Source of the DNA: an uncultured Lachnospiraceae bacterium
GTDB lineage: Bacteria; Bacillota_A; Clostridia; Lachnospirales; Lachnospiraceae
DNA length: 8,763 bases
Assembly: GCA_905200565.1 (NCBI GenBank)
Contig: CAJKKX010000076.1
Span: 1 to 8,763 of the forward strand
Reading direction: 5' to 3'
Made by a program: the position numbers and the translations under genes
The notes under the pieces: generated by a model
The model's database searches: none
Told to the model about the DNA's origin: nothing
The model's input: the letters and a program-made list of their open reading frames with translations, nothing else
In this document: in pieces, positions 1 to 6,075 of the stretch
Numbering within the stretch: the first letter of the stretch is position 1
Layout of the letters: each line of letters begins with the position of its first letter

Positions 1-93
1 CCTGGCGACTCTCACAACCGTCGGTTCATCAAATCCTGTCTTTTTATCGCCCGCAAGCGCCTCCCCGCTCAGCTTCAGCAATACTCTTTTCAT
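1..93 (-). CDS. pyrH: UMP kinase (uridylate kinase), N-terminal fragment cut by the window edge
   Basis: The reverse strand from 93 encodes 31 residues beginning MKRVLLKLSGEALAG and continuing DKKTGFDEP to the edge. The KLSGEAL segment is the N-terminal signature of bacterial PyrH, where the lysine and glycine-rich turn of the amino-acid-kinase fold contact nucleotide phosphates. The enzyme phosphorylates UMP to UDP with ATP as a cytosolic hexamer, in pyrimidine nucleotide synthesis. The ATG at 93 is preceded by an AGAGGT ribosome-binding site (about 100-105) at good spacing. Bacterial PyrH is usually about 230-250 residues, so most of it lies outside the window. It is probably transcribed separately from the transporter gene upstream, because a good promoter sits in the 60-bp gap. 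Recognition rests on the N-terminus alone, but this motif is very characteristic. Confidence 0.9.
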   Translation of the reverse strand, partial: MKRVLLKLSGEALAGDKKTGFDEPTVVRVAR

Positions 94-124
94 CCCACTA
101 CCTCTGCTTCCTTTGTTTTTCACC

Positions 125-153
125 AGTATAGCATAATTATCCCGAAACTACAA
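125..153 (-). promoter_or_regulatory. Predicted sigma-A promoter with extended -10 for pyrH
   Basis: On the minus strand, TTGTAG (148-153) and TATACT (125-130) are separated by exactly 17 bp. TGC directly precedes the -10, giving an extended -10 (TGnTATACT). The -35 matches consensus only in TTG, so the extended -10 would carry most of the recognition. The start point would fall near 118, leaving a short leader of about 25 nt that holds the pyrH ribosome-binding site. This is a pattern match without experimental support. Confidence 0.6.
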
Positions 154-1056
154 CTAGCTGTTTTTCTTTTCCGGGAGCTGCGCCAGAACAATTGCCCCAA
201 ACATAATCACGCATCCAAGCAGCTCCCGCACGCTCAACGCCTGCCCCAGAACCAGCCACCCTGCCAGCACGGAAATACAGGACTCCAGACTCATAATCAG
301 GGACGCTACCGTAGGATTCATATCTTTCTGTCCTACAATCTGCAAGGTATAGGCTACCCCGCAGGAAAGCACGCCCGCATAGAGAATCGGCTTCCATGCG
401 GAAAAGATGTCCGCAAGACGCGGTTCTTCTGTCAGAAGCATGACGATTCCCGATAGAATCCCGCACACAAAAAACTGGATGCAGGACATTTTCACGCCGT
501 CTGTAAGCGGTGAGAAATGGTCGATCACCAGGATATGAAAAGAAAACAAAAAGGCGCAGACAAGCACCAAAAGGTCTCCTTTGCCAATCCGAAGTGATTC
601 TGTCATACACAGCAGATACAGCCCCACAAGCGCCAGAGCCACCGAAATCCAAATCAGCCTGCCGCACTTTCTGTTCAGGAAAATACCAAGCACCGGCACA
701 ATGACGATATAACATGCCGTGATAAACCCGGCCTTTCCCACCGTGGTATACTGAATGCCGAGCTGCTGAAAATTACTGGCTGCAAACAGACAGAATCCAC
801 ATAAAATTCCTCCTGTAAGAAGTATCTTTTTTTCCTGTTTCTTCTGCTTTTCCGTTTTCGGTTCCTGCTTTGGTTTCTTTCTATTTAAAAATGCAATACA
901 CGGTATCAGGACAAATCCTCCGATCAGGCTGCGCACGCAGTTAAACGTAAACGGCTCCACATAATCCATTCCCACGCTCTGCGCCACAAACGCCGACCCC
1001 CAGATGGCCGCCGTCAGGAGCAATAACAGTGAATTTCTTACTTGTACTTTTTTCAT
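154..1056 (-). CDS. DMT superfamily EamA-type transporter, ten predicted membrane helices
   Basis: This 300-residue, strongly hydrophobic protein has the two-repeat layout of EamA drug/metabolite transporters, with one repeat at about residues 9-150 and a second at about 160-293. The first helix carries the family-typical AAIWGSAFVAQ segment, and the C-terminal repeat has the usual SLES...LAGWLVLGQ...LLG pattern. The family moves small metabolites (amino acids, nucleosides, drugs) across the cytoplasmic membrane; the substrate here cannot be read from sequence. A Lys/Gln-rich loop at about 60-77 should be cytoplasmic. The glutamate usual in the LGE motif of the second repeat appears as Gln271. 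The ATG at 1056 follows AGGAGG (1062-1067), which overlaps the stop codon of the upstream amidohydrolase, so the two are probably translationally coupled. It looks like the last gene of the six-gene unit, although no clear terminator follows it. Confidence 0.88.
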   Translation of the reverse strand: MKKVQVRNSLLLLLTAAIWGSAFVAQSVGMDYVEPFTFNCVRSLIGGFVLIPCIAFLNRKKPKQEPKTEKQKKQEKKILLTGGILCGFCLFAASNFQQLGIQYTTVGKAGFITACYIVIVPVLGIFLNRKCGRLIWISVALALVGLYLLCMTESLRIGKGDLLVLVCAFLFSFHILVIDHFSPLTDGVKMSCIQFFVCGILSGIVMLLTEEPRLADIFSAWKPILYAGVLSCGVAYTLQIVGQKDMNPTVASLIMSLESCISVLAGWLVLGQALSVRELLGCVIMFGAIVLAQLPEKKNS

Positions 1057-1065
1057 TCCTTCCTC

Positions 1066-1935
1066 CTAATTTCGCTGAAATTTTGCTCTGATCTGCATTT
1101 CTCCCTGTTCCAGAACTTTTCGCAGTCTTTCGCTCTCTCCCAGAATCCTTTTGAAAATCTCCGCCTCATCTTCAATTCCCTGTCCGTGCGGCACCTGATA
1201 GGCTCCCGCATCGCTTCCCAGCGCAAGACAAACGCCCGCTTCATATGCGTCACACAGATTTTTTTCTGCCGATTCACAAATCTTTTTCAGCTCTTCATCC
1301 GGAAACCGCCCGCAGCCAATCAGATTCCATATGGTAGCAAGCGTCGGCACCCATACCGCCTGGCTCTGCGCCATTGCCTGTATGCAGTCTTTATCCAGAT
1401 AATTTCCATGCTCGATGCTGTCCGCTCCTGCCAGAACCGCATCCCGCACTGTTTCCGCCGTATTTACATGCGCCATGACAGAAAATCCCTCCTCATGGGC
1501 AATGTGAATCATTTCCCGTATTTCATCCAATGCCAGCGGCGTACCCGTAACAACGCCGAAACACTGAAAATCCATGATCCCTGAAAGCATGATCTTGATA
1601 AAATCCCCGCGCCTCTTCTTTACTTCTTCTACCAGCTCCCGGTATTCCTTCATGGTTTCAAATCCCCTGCCCACGATTCCTCCATAATGCCCTTTCTTAT
1701 GAATGGCAAAAACAGGCGTGCGATAGGTGATTCCGTATTCTTCCGCAATGCTTGCCGCACGTTCAGACACGCCGAGGGCGTCGCCCCCATCCCGTATGAA
1801 GGCAACGCCTCTCTTCTGATATTCCCGAAACCATCTGCGGATATTTTCTTCATCCACATGCCCCTTATGCAGTTTTACCGCCTCTTGATAGTTATACCCA
1901 TTCATAAAAATATGGGCATGACATTCTCCATACAT
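1066..1935 (-). CDS. Compact metal-dependent amidohydrolase (Xaa-Pro dipeptidase/imidazolonepropionase-like)
   Basis: The protein is 289 residues from the ATG at 1935. It shows the full metal-site series of the amidohydrolase TIM barrel: HAH at residues 6-8, a candidate carboxylated lysine Lys114 (FIKIMLSG), His156 (VMAHVNT), His176 (DSIEHGNYLD) and Asp242 (LGSDAGAY). The DSIEHG...D block resembles the metal-dependent hydrolase group that includes Xaa-Pro dipeptidases and imidazolonepropionase-like enzymes, so hydrolysis of a dipeptide or cyclic amide is plausible. The exact substrate is unknown. Family members are usually about 400 residues because a beta-sandwich made from both ends flanks the barrel; here the protein starts at the HxH strand and ends soon after the Asp. 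An ATG at 1962 would add nine residues and overlap trkH by 13 bp, but it has no ribosome-binding site, whereas the 1935 start does. A DMT transporter gene follows after 9 bp. Confidence 0.8.
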   Translation of the reverse strand: MYGECHAHIFMNGYNYQEAVKLHKGHVDEENIRRWFREYQKRGVAFIRDGGDALGVSERAASIAEEYGITYRTPVFAIHKKGHYGGIVGRGFETMKEYRELVEEVKKRRGDFIKIMLSGIMDFQCFGVVTGTPLALDEIREMIHIAHEEGFSVMAHVNTAETVRDAVLAGADSIEHGNYLDKDCIQAMAQSQAVWVPTLATIWNLIGCGRFPDEELKKICESAEKNLCDAYEAGVCLALGSDAGAYQVPHGQGIEDEAEIFKRILGESERLRKVLEQGEMQIRAKFQRN

Positions 1936-1944
1936 CTCTTTTTT

Positions 1945-1951
1945 CCCTTCT
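1945..1951 (-). promoter_or_regulatory. Ribosome-binding site choosing the amidohydrolase start
   Basis: AGAAGGG on the minus strand lies 9 nt before the ATG at 1935 and overlaps the trkH stop codon (1950-1952). The alternative ATG at 1962 is preceded by trkH coding sequence without any purine-rich Shine-Dalgarno match. This favours the 1935 start, and the retained sequence begins immediately before the HxH metal motif. Confidence 0.55.
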
Positions 1952-3389
1952 ATTTCTTCCATGTAGCCGGCACAAACAGCACCAGCATCGGAAGCAGCTC
2001 CAGTCTTCCCGCCAGCATGTCAAACATCAGCACGATCTTGGAAACTGCCGAAAAACTGCTGAAATTTCCAGCCGGCCCCACCACGTTCAGTCCTGGCCCG
2101 ATGTTATTTAACGTTGCCGCAACAGCGGTAAAATTTGTCACCAAATCCTTCTCGTCCAGCGTAATAATCAGCAGGGAACACACAAAAATCAACAGATAAA
2201 TCACGATAAAGGCGTTCACAGAATGTACCACGGCATTTTCCAGGGAATGCCCTTCCATTTTCACTTTCCTTACACTGCGCGGATGGCAGACCCTGCATAT
2301 TTCTTTCCACGCCCCTTTTAGCAAAATAAGGATTCTGGATACCTTAATACCGCCGCCCGTACTTCCTGCACATGCCCCGATAAACATAATCAATACCAGT
2401 ATCGTTCTCGCTATCGACGGCCAGCCATTGTAATCCAGCGTTGAATATCCTGTCGTGGTAATAATCGAGGACACCTGAAACGCCGTGTGGTGAAATGCCT
2501 GATACACGGACGGGAACTGCGGAATCACACTGATGGTAATCACCAGAATCGAGACTGCGATAATCCCAAGATACGCCCATACCTCTGTACAGGCCAGCGC
2601 CTGCTTGGTTCTTCTGCGGAGCAGCAGGTAATACAGATTAAAATTCACGCCAAACAAAATCATTGCCACGGTCACGATGGACTGCTGCAAATCTGTGTAC
2701 CCCGCCAGTCCGTTATTTTTAATTGCAAATCCTCCCGTACCGGCAGAGCCAAAACTCACGGTAAGCGCGTCAAACAGCGGCATTCCCGCAAGCAAAAGAA
2801 TTATGATCTGCGCCACGGTCATGCAGAAATAAATCGCATACAGAATCATCGCCGTCGTCCTTATCTTTGGAACCAGCTTGCTCACGCTTGGCCCCGGACT
2901 TTCCGCCCGCATGATATACATTCCCGCATTGCCGGACTTTATGGGCAGAATAGCCAGAATAAAGACCAGTACGCCCATTCCGCCAATCCAATGCGTAAAA
3001 CTTCTCCAGAACAGATTCGCATGGGAAAGCCCCTCCACATTCGTCAGGATACTGGAACCCGTCGTAGTAAATCCGGAAATCGTCTCAAAAAGCGCATCCA
3101 CAAAGGAGGGAATATCCCCTGAAATCACAAAAGGCGCCGCTCCGAAAATACTGAGTATGATCCAGCTCAGCGATACGATCACCAGCCCTTCTCTTCCGTA
3201 AATTTTTCGGCTCTTTACTTTATGACGCGTCATAAAAAAACCGGTCAGAGCACACATTCCCATTGTAATTAGATAGGCATAGACCGCAGACTCCCCATAC
3301 AAGACTGCCACAATCAGCGGCAGCAATAAGAATACAGACTCAAAGCAGCAGACCCAGCCCAGCATTTGTATAATCATTCCGTAATTCAT
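1950..3389 (-). CDS. trkH: Trk-type potassium uptake channel/transporter membrane subunit TrkH
   Basis: This 479-residue integral membrane protein has the four-fold M1-P-M2 layout of the TrkH/KtrB superfamily. The four selectivity-filter loops are readable: TTTGSS near 108-113, SAGTGGFA near 215-222, TTTGYST near 311-317 and NNIGPG near 428-433. The glycine-rich loop GACAGSTGGGIKVSR (338-352) matches the region after the third filter that gates the pore. The C-terminal GRLELLPMLVLF is also typical. It passes K+ inward across the cytoplasmic membrane under control of the cytosolic TrkA ring, whose gene lies immediately upstream (13-bp gap). The length is normal for the family. The ATG at 3389 has only a weak GAGAGAG site 8 nt upstream; Met5 (3377) is an alternative, without better support. 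Confidence 0.95.
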   Translation of the reverse strand: MNYGMIIQMLGWVCCFESVFLLLPLIVAVLYGESAVYAYLITMGMCALTGFFMTRHKVKSRKIYGREGLVIVSLSWIILSIFGAAPFVISGDIPSFVDALFETISGFTTTGSSILTNVEGLSHANLFWRSFTHWIGGMGVLVFILAILPIKSGNAGMYIMRAESPGPSVSKLVPKIRTTAMILYAIYFCMTVAQIIILLLAGMPLFDALTVSFGSAGTGGFAIKNNGLAGYTDLQQSIVTVAMILFGVNFNLYYLLLRRRTKQALACTEVWAYLGIIAVSILVITISVIPQFPSVYQAFHHTAFQVSSIITTTGYSTLDYNGWPSIARTILVLIMFIGACAGSTGGGIKVSRILILLKGAWKEICRVCHPRSVRKVKMEGHSLENAVVHSVNAFIVIYLLIFVCSLLIITLDEKDLVTNFTAVAATLNNIGPGLNVVGPAGNFSSFSAVSKIVLMFDMLAGRLELLPMLVLFVPATWKK

Positions 3390-3402
3390 AGCTTCAACTC
3401 TC

Positions 3403-4767
3403 TCAATCCCTCAAAATATCACTGATGTCATTCAATCCTTTATTTGTCGTAATCACCACGACGGAATCGCCCATCATCAGCATATCCTGACCCTTTGGCG
3501 TAATAATTTTTCCGTTTCTGTGAATACATCCGATCAGCAGGTTATCTTTCAGCTTCAGGCGCTCAAACGGAATGTTTAAGACCGGGGCGTTTTCCCGGAT
3601 ACAGAACTCCAGAGCCTCCACTTTGTTCCCTACCAGGCGGTACAATGTCTCGACGTTGCTTCCAATGGAATTCTTCATCGCACGGACAAACCGGAGAATA
3701 TGCTCTGCCGTCACATGCTTCGGATAAATAATGCTGTCCAAATCCAGTTTATTGATTACCTCGTCAAAGGTGATACTATTGATCTTCGTGATGACTTTCA
3801 TCTTATTCCGCTTGCTTTTCGCGAACAGGGAAAGCAAAATATTCTCCTCATCCATATCCGTCAGTGTGACAAAAGAATCTGCTTTCATCAACCCCTCTTC
3901 CATCAAAAGCGCCTGATCCACCCCGTCCCCGCAGATGATCGTCGCCTGTGGAAGACGTTCGCTCAGTTCTTCACAGCGTTTGCGGTCTTTCTCAATAATT
4001 TTCACATCGATTCCCATCGCCAGAAGCTGCTTGGCCAGATAAAAAGTAATTTTTCCTCCGCCTACAAGAATGGCATCCCTGACCTGATTCGTCTGCACCC
4101 TGATCTTCTTAAAAAACTGGCTCGCTCTTTTCGGAGAAGCCACCACAGAAATGACGTCCCTCTCCTGCATGATAAAATTGCCGTCCGGAATAATCGTCTC
4201 TTCCCCCCGCTCCACGGTACATACCAGCACTTCATTACAGTGCAGTTTTGTCGTGATTTCGCTTACCATCATATGATCGAGAACCGAGCCTTCCGGCACG
4301 CGAAACTTCAGTACCTCCGCACGTCCCTTTGCAAAAGTCTCTATCTTAATCGCAGAAGGAAATCTCAGGATGCGCGCCATCTCCACAGATGCGGCAAATT
4401 CCGGATTGATAACCATGGCAAGCCCCAGCTCCTCCTGGATATAACGGATCTCCCGGTTATATTCGGGATTCCGCACTCTGGCAATCGTCTGGCAGTCGCC
4501 CGCTTTCTTTGCGATCAGACAGCAGAGCATATTCAGCTCATCCGACCCGGTAACGGCAATCAGCAGATCTGCCTTGTCGACCCCCGCCTCCTCCAGTACA
4601 CTGTGGTCAGTTCCGCTTCCCACGATTCCCATAATATCATATTCATTCACCAGCGCCTGCACCGCGTCATAGCTGGGATCTATCACTGTTACATCATTAT
4701 TCTCACCACAAAGCTGTTCTGCCAGAGTATCTCCTACCTTGCCGCAGCCTACAATTATAATCTTCAT
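3403..4767 (-). CDS. trkA: Trk potassium uptake regulatory subunit TrkA, tandem RCK domains
   Basis: The 454 residues form two tandem RCK units, each with a Rossmann domain followed by a TrkA_C domain. The first Rossmann half (about 1-120) has an intact GCGKVG at 8-13 and Asp30 at the end of the second strand (VTVID), the usual NAD(H)-type signature. A TrkA_C domain follows at about 140-225. The second Rossmann half (about 232-350) has GGGKIT at 236-241, where the last glycine of GxGxxG is Thr241, followed by IIEKD. The last TrkA_C domain covers about 370-454. TrkA forms a cytosolic ring that binds nucleotides and gates TrkH, encoded directly downstream. The ATG at 4767 is 1 bp past the tcdA stop, and its ribosome-binding site GGAGG (4774-4778) lies inside the tcdA coding sequence, so translation is probably coupled. 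Confidence 0.95.
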   Translation of the reverse strand: MKIIIVGCGKVGDTLAEQLCGENNDVTVIDPSYDAVQALVNEYDIMGIVGSGTDHSVLEEAGVDKADLLIAVTGSDELNMLCCLIAKKAGDCQTIARVRNPEYNREIRYIQEELGLAMVINPEFAASVEMARILRFPSAIKIETFAKGRAEVLKFRVPEGSVLDHMMVSEITTKLHCNEVLVCTVERGEETIIPDGNFIMQERDVISVVASPKRASQFFKKIRVQTNQVRDAILVGGGKITFYLAKQLLAMGIDVKIIEKDRKRCEELSERLPQATIICGDGVDQALLMEEGLMKADSFVTLTDMDEENILLSLFAKSKRNKMKVITKINSITFDEVINKLDLDSIIYPKHVTAEHILRFVRAMKNSIGSNVETLYRLVGNKVEALEFCIRENAPVLNIPFERLKLKDNLLIGCIHRNGKIITPKGQDMLMMGDSVVVITTNKGLNDISDILRD

Positions 4768-4768
4768 T

Positions 4769-5476
4769 TTAATCCTCCATCAGATCTTTTACGACCTCTC
4801 CCGCAATCATGAGTCCCGCCACAGACGGTACAAAGGAAATACTTCCCGGTAAAGCGCGTCTTCTTCCCTCCGTAAGCGTTTCTTTTGGCCTGCATACCGG
4901 TTCCTTTGAATAAACCACCTTCAGCTTCCGTATCCCTCTGGCTTTCAATTCCTTCCTCATGACCTTCGCAAGCGGGCAGACCGAAGTCTTAAAAATATCA
5001 GAAACCTCAAACCTTCCCGGATCGAGTTTATTTCCCGCTCCCATGCTGCTGATGACAGGCGTTCCTGCCTGCTTCGCCCGCAGTATGATTTCCAGCTTTG
5101 CCGTCACAGTATCCACCGCATCCACCACATAGTCATATTCCGTAAAGTCAAAGGCATCCGCATTTTCAGGCAGAAAAAAGCATTCATGCACCCGTACCGT
5201 AATACCGGGATGAATGTCCCGTATCCGTTCTCTCATAACTTCTGCCTTTGGCCTGCCAATGGTAGAATGCAGTGCGATGATTTGCCGGTTGATATTGGAC
5301 TCTGACACTACATCTTTGTCAATCAAATCCAGGCTTCCCACGCCGCAGCGGGCTAACGCCTCCACGGTATAGCCTCCCACGCCGCCGATTCCAAATACTG
5401 CCACCCTGCTGTTTCTCAGCTTTTCTAAGGCGTCCTCCCCGATCAGAAGCCCTGTCCTGCTCAAATATTCTTCCAT
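4769..5476 (-). CDS. tcdA: tRNA threonylcarbamoyladenosine dehydratase (ThiF/MoeB/E1-like)
   Basis: The 235-residue E1-like enzyme has the ATP-binding GIGGVGG at 29-35, the NINRQ motif at 61-65 that contacts the adenylate, and the acidic DAVDTVTAK block near 119-127. The segment SSMGAGNKLDPGRFEVSDI (143-161) followed by KTSVCPLAKVMRKELKARG (163-181) is characteristic of TcdA (CsdL/YgdL) rather than ThiF or MoeB. The enzyme uses ATP to cyclise N6-threonylcarbamoyladenosine (t6A37) to ct6A in tRNAs reading ANN codons, which supports decoding. The length is a little short of E. coli TcdA (about 268), as is common in Firmicutes. The ATG at 5476 follows AGGAGA (5481-5486), which overlaps the stop codon of the upstream redox gene. 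No sulfur-transfer partner such as csdA or csdE is adjacent in the window. Confidence 0.92.
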   Translation of the reverse strand: MEEYLSRTGLLIGEDALEKLRNSRVAVFGIGGVGGYTVEALARCGVGSLDLIDKDVVSESNINRQIIALHSTIGRPKAEVMRERIRDIHPGITVRVHECFFLPENADAFDFTEYDYVVDAVDTVTAKLEIILRAKQAGTPVISSMGAGNKLDPGRFEVSDIFKTSVCPLAKVMRKELKARGIRKLKVVYSKEPVCRPKETLTEGRRRALPGSISFVPSVAGLMIAGEVVKDLMED

Positions 5477-5484
5477 AGCGTCTC

Positions 5485-5892
5485 CTACAGCCCCAGGATT
5501 TTCTCGACCAGCTCCACAGCGTCACTAATACATCCGTCACAGCTTCTTAAAACTTTTCCCGTACCAATGCCTTTTAATTCTTTGCAGATCACGCTTCCGT
5601 TTTTTGTCCCGAATTCCTTCACGATCGCCTTCGAAAGCTGATAAGTCTTTCCTTTTGTCGTCGGATTTTCCACATTCTTACTGCTGTTTTTCAGCCCCGC
5701 CAGTATCACGGCCCCCGATACGGCCCCGCAGGTACACTCCATACCGCCCATCCCGGCTCCAAAGCCCTCGCCCAGCGCAAACACGGTATTTTCATCCGCA
5801 TCTACCGCATCCGCAAACGCGCATACGACTGCCTGGCAGCAATTCATTCCTTTCTTATGATTGTCTAATGCTTTCTGTATTCGATCTGACAT
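5485..5892 (-). CDS. C_GCAxxG_C_C family probable redox protein
   Basis: This small cytosolic protein of 135 residues has eight cysteines: Cys18, Cys19 and Cys24 near the N-terminus (NCCQAVVC), Cys53 and Cys55 around the glycine-rich centre (MECTCGAVSGA), Cys103 (SVICKEL), and Cys118 and Cys121 (SCDGC). The order of a cysteine near residue 18, a glycine-rich core with Cys-Gly-Ala-x-x-Gly, and a C-terminal pair matches the C_GCAxxG_C_C family, common in strict anaerobes and presumed to be redox-active or metal/cluster-binding. Its biochemical function is not established. No signal peptide or membrane helix is seen. The ATG at 5892 follows a GAGAGGG site with good spacing. It is the first gene of the six-gene unit, 8 bp ahead of tcdA, and its leader is unusually structured. 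Confidence 0.85.
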   Translation of the reverse strand: MSDRIQKALDNHKKGMNCCQAVVCAFADAVDADENTVFALGEGFGAGMGGMECTCGAVSGAVILAGLKNSSKNVENPTTKGKTYQLSKAIVKEFGTKNGSVICKELKGIGTGKVLRSCDGCISDAVELVEKILGL

Positions 5893-5909
5893 AATTTTCC
5901 CTCTCTTTA

Positions 5910-5919
5910 TGCAATTGCA
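5910..5919. repeat. Perfect 10-bp palindrome TGCAATTGCA next to the leader hairpin
   Basis: TGCAATTGCA is self-complementary and sits between the leader hairpin and the ribosome-binding site of the redox gene. Such a short palindrome may be chance or a dimeric-regulator half-site arrangement; nothing further supports either reading. Confidence 0.3.
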
Positions 5920-5956
5920 AGAAGCGATAAAGATAACAAATATCTGTATCGCTTCT
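5920..5956 (-). promoter_or_regulatory. Interrupted hairpin in the leader of the redox gene
   Basis: The arm agaagcgata (5920-5929) pairs perfectly with tatcgcttct (5947-5956). A single mismatch (5930/5946) is followed by a further 5-bp stem, agata (5931-5935) with tatct (5941-5945), closing on a 5-nt loop. This gives 15 paired bases in 37 nt. On the minus strand the hairpin lies about 20 nt ahead of the ribosome-binding site of the redox gene and is followed by TTGCAATTGC, not a T-run, so it is not a standard terminator. It could stabilise the leader, be a protein-binding site, or be part of an attenuation device. No known riboswitch is recognised. Confidence 0.5.
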
Positions 5957-5989
5957 ATGATTTCTGATAGCAGTGCCGCTATGAAAAGG

Positions 5990-6015
5990 ATTATACCACT
6001 GTTTTTCAGATTATA
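5990..6015 (-). promoter_or_regulatory. Tandem -10 boxes, predicted promoter of the redox-tcdA-trkAH unit
   Basis: The minus strand carries two exact TATAAT hexamers 20 bp apart, at 6010-6015 and 5990-5995. The downstream one is preceded by TGG, giving an extended -10 (TGnTATAAT). Neither has a convincing TTGACA-like -35 at 16-18 bp; instead the upstream region is AT-rich with an 8-A run (6025-6032). This is the only gap large enough for a promoter between nrdD and the transporter gene. Transcription from the downstream box would start near 5983 and give a leader of about 90 nt containing the hairpin. Confidence 0.5.
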
Positions 6016-6075
6016 CTATATAAATTTTTTTTACATTTTTAAGATTTCCGGTCATTTTGAGTTTCCGTCTGAAAG

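Larger units (their letters stand above)
5893..6075. other. 183-bp AT-rich intergenic region between nrdD and the redox gene
   Basis: This is the longest stretch without a gene in the window. It holds the tandem -10 boxes, a small stem (atagc 5967-5971 with gctat 5978-5982), the larger leader hairpin and the 10-bp palindrome. No stem followed by a T-run on the minus strand is found behind the nrdD stop, so a factor-independent terminator for nrdD was not identified. No convincing small ORF or tRNA is present. Confidence 0.6.

Noticed and set aside
137..715. Minus-strand 192-codon frame overlapping the EamA transporter
   Set aside because: It is an offset frame of the transporter gene with an Arg/Cys-rich, non-membrane translation; the EamA frame explains the region.
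1936..1962. Upstream ATG at 1962 as the amidohydrolase start
   Set aside because: It overlaps trkH, lacks a ribosome-binding site and adds only a charged nine-residue extension ahead of the metal motif; the ATG at 1935 has a suitable site.
3700..4812. Plus-strand open frame of 370 codons antisense to trkA and tcdA
   Set aside because: It mirrors conserved trkA/tcdA codons, its translation is His/Arg/Gln-rich without any recognisable domain, and it has no ribosome-binding site context. It is a shadow of the real genes.
5920..5956. Hairpin as a factor-independent terminator of nrdD
   Set aside because: No T-run follows on the minus strand, and the predicted promoter lies upstream of it, so a leader element fits better.
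6009..6024. Possible NrdR box near the nrdD 3' end (TATATAGT-like)
   Set aside because: It lies downstream of nrdD, matches only the AT-rich core of the NrdR consensus, and has no paired second box at the expected spacing.
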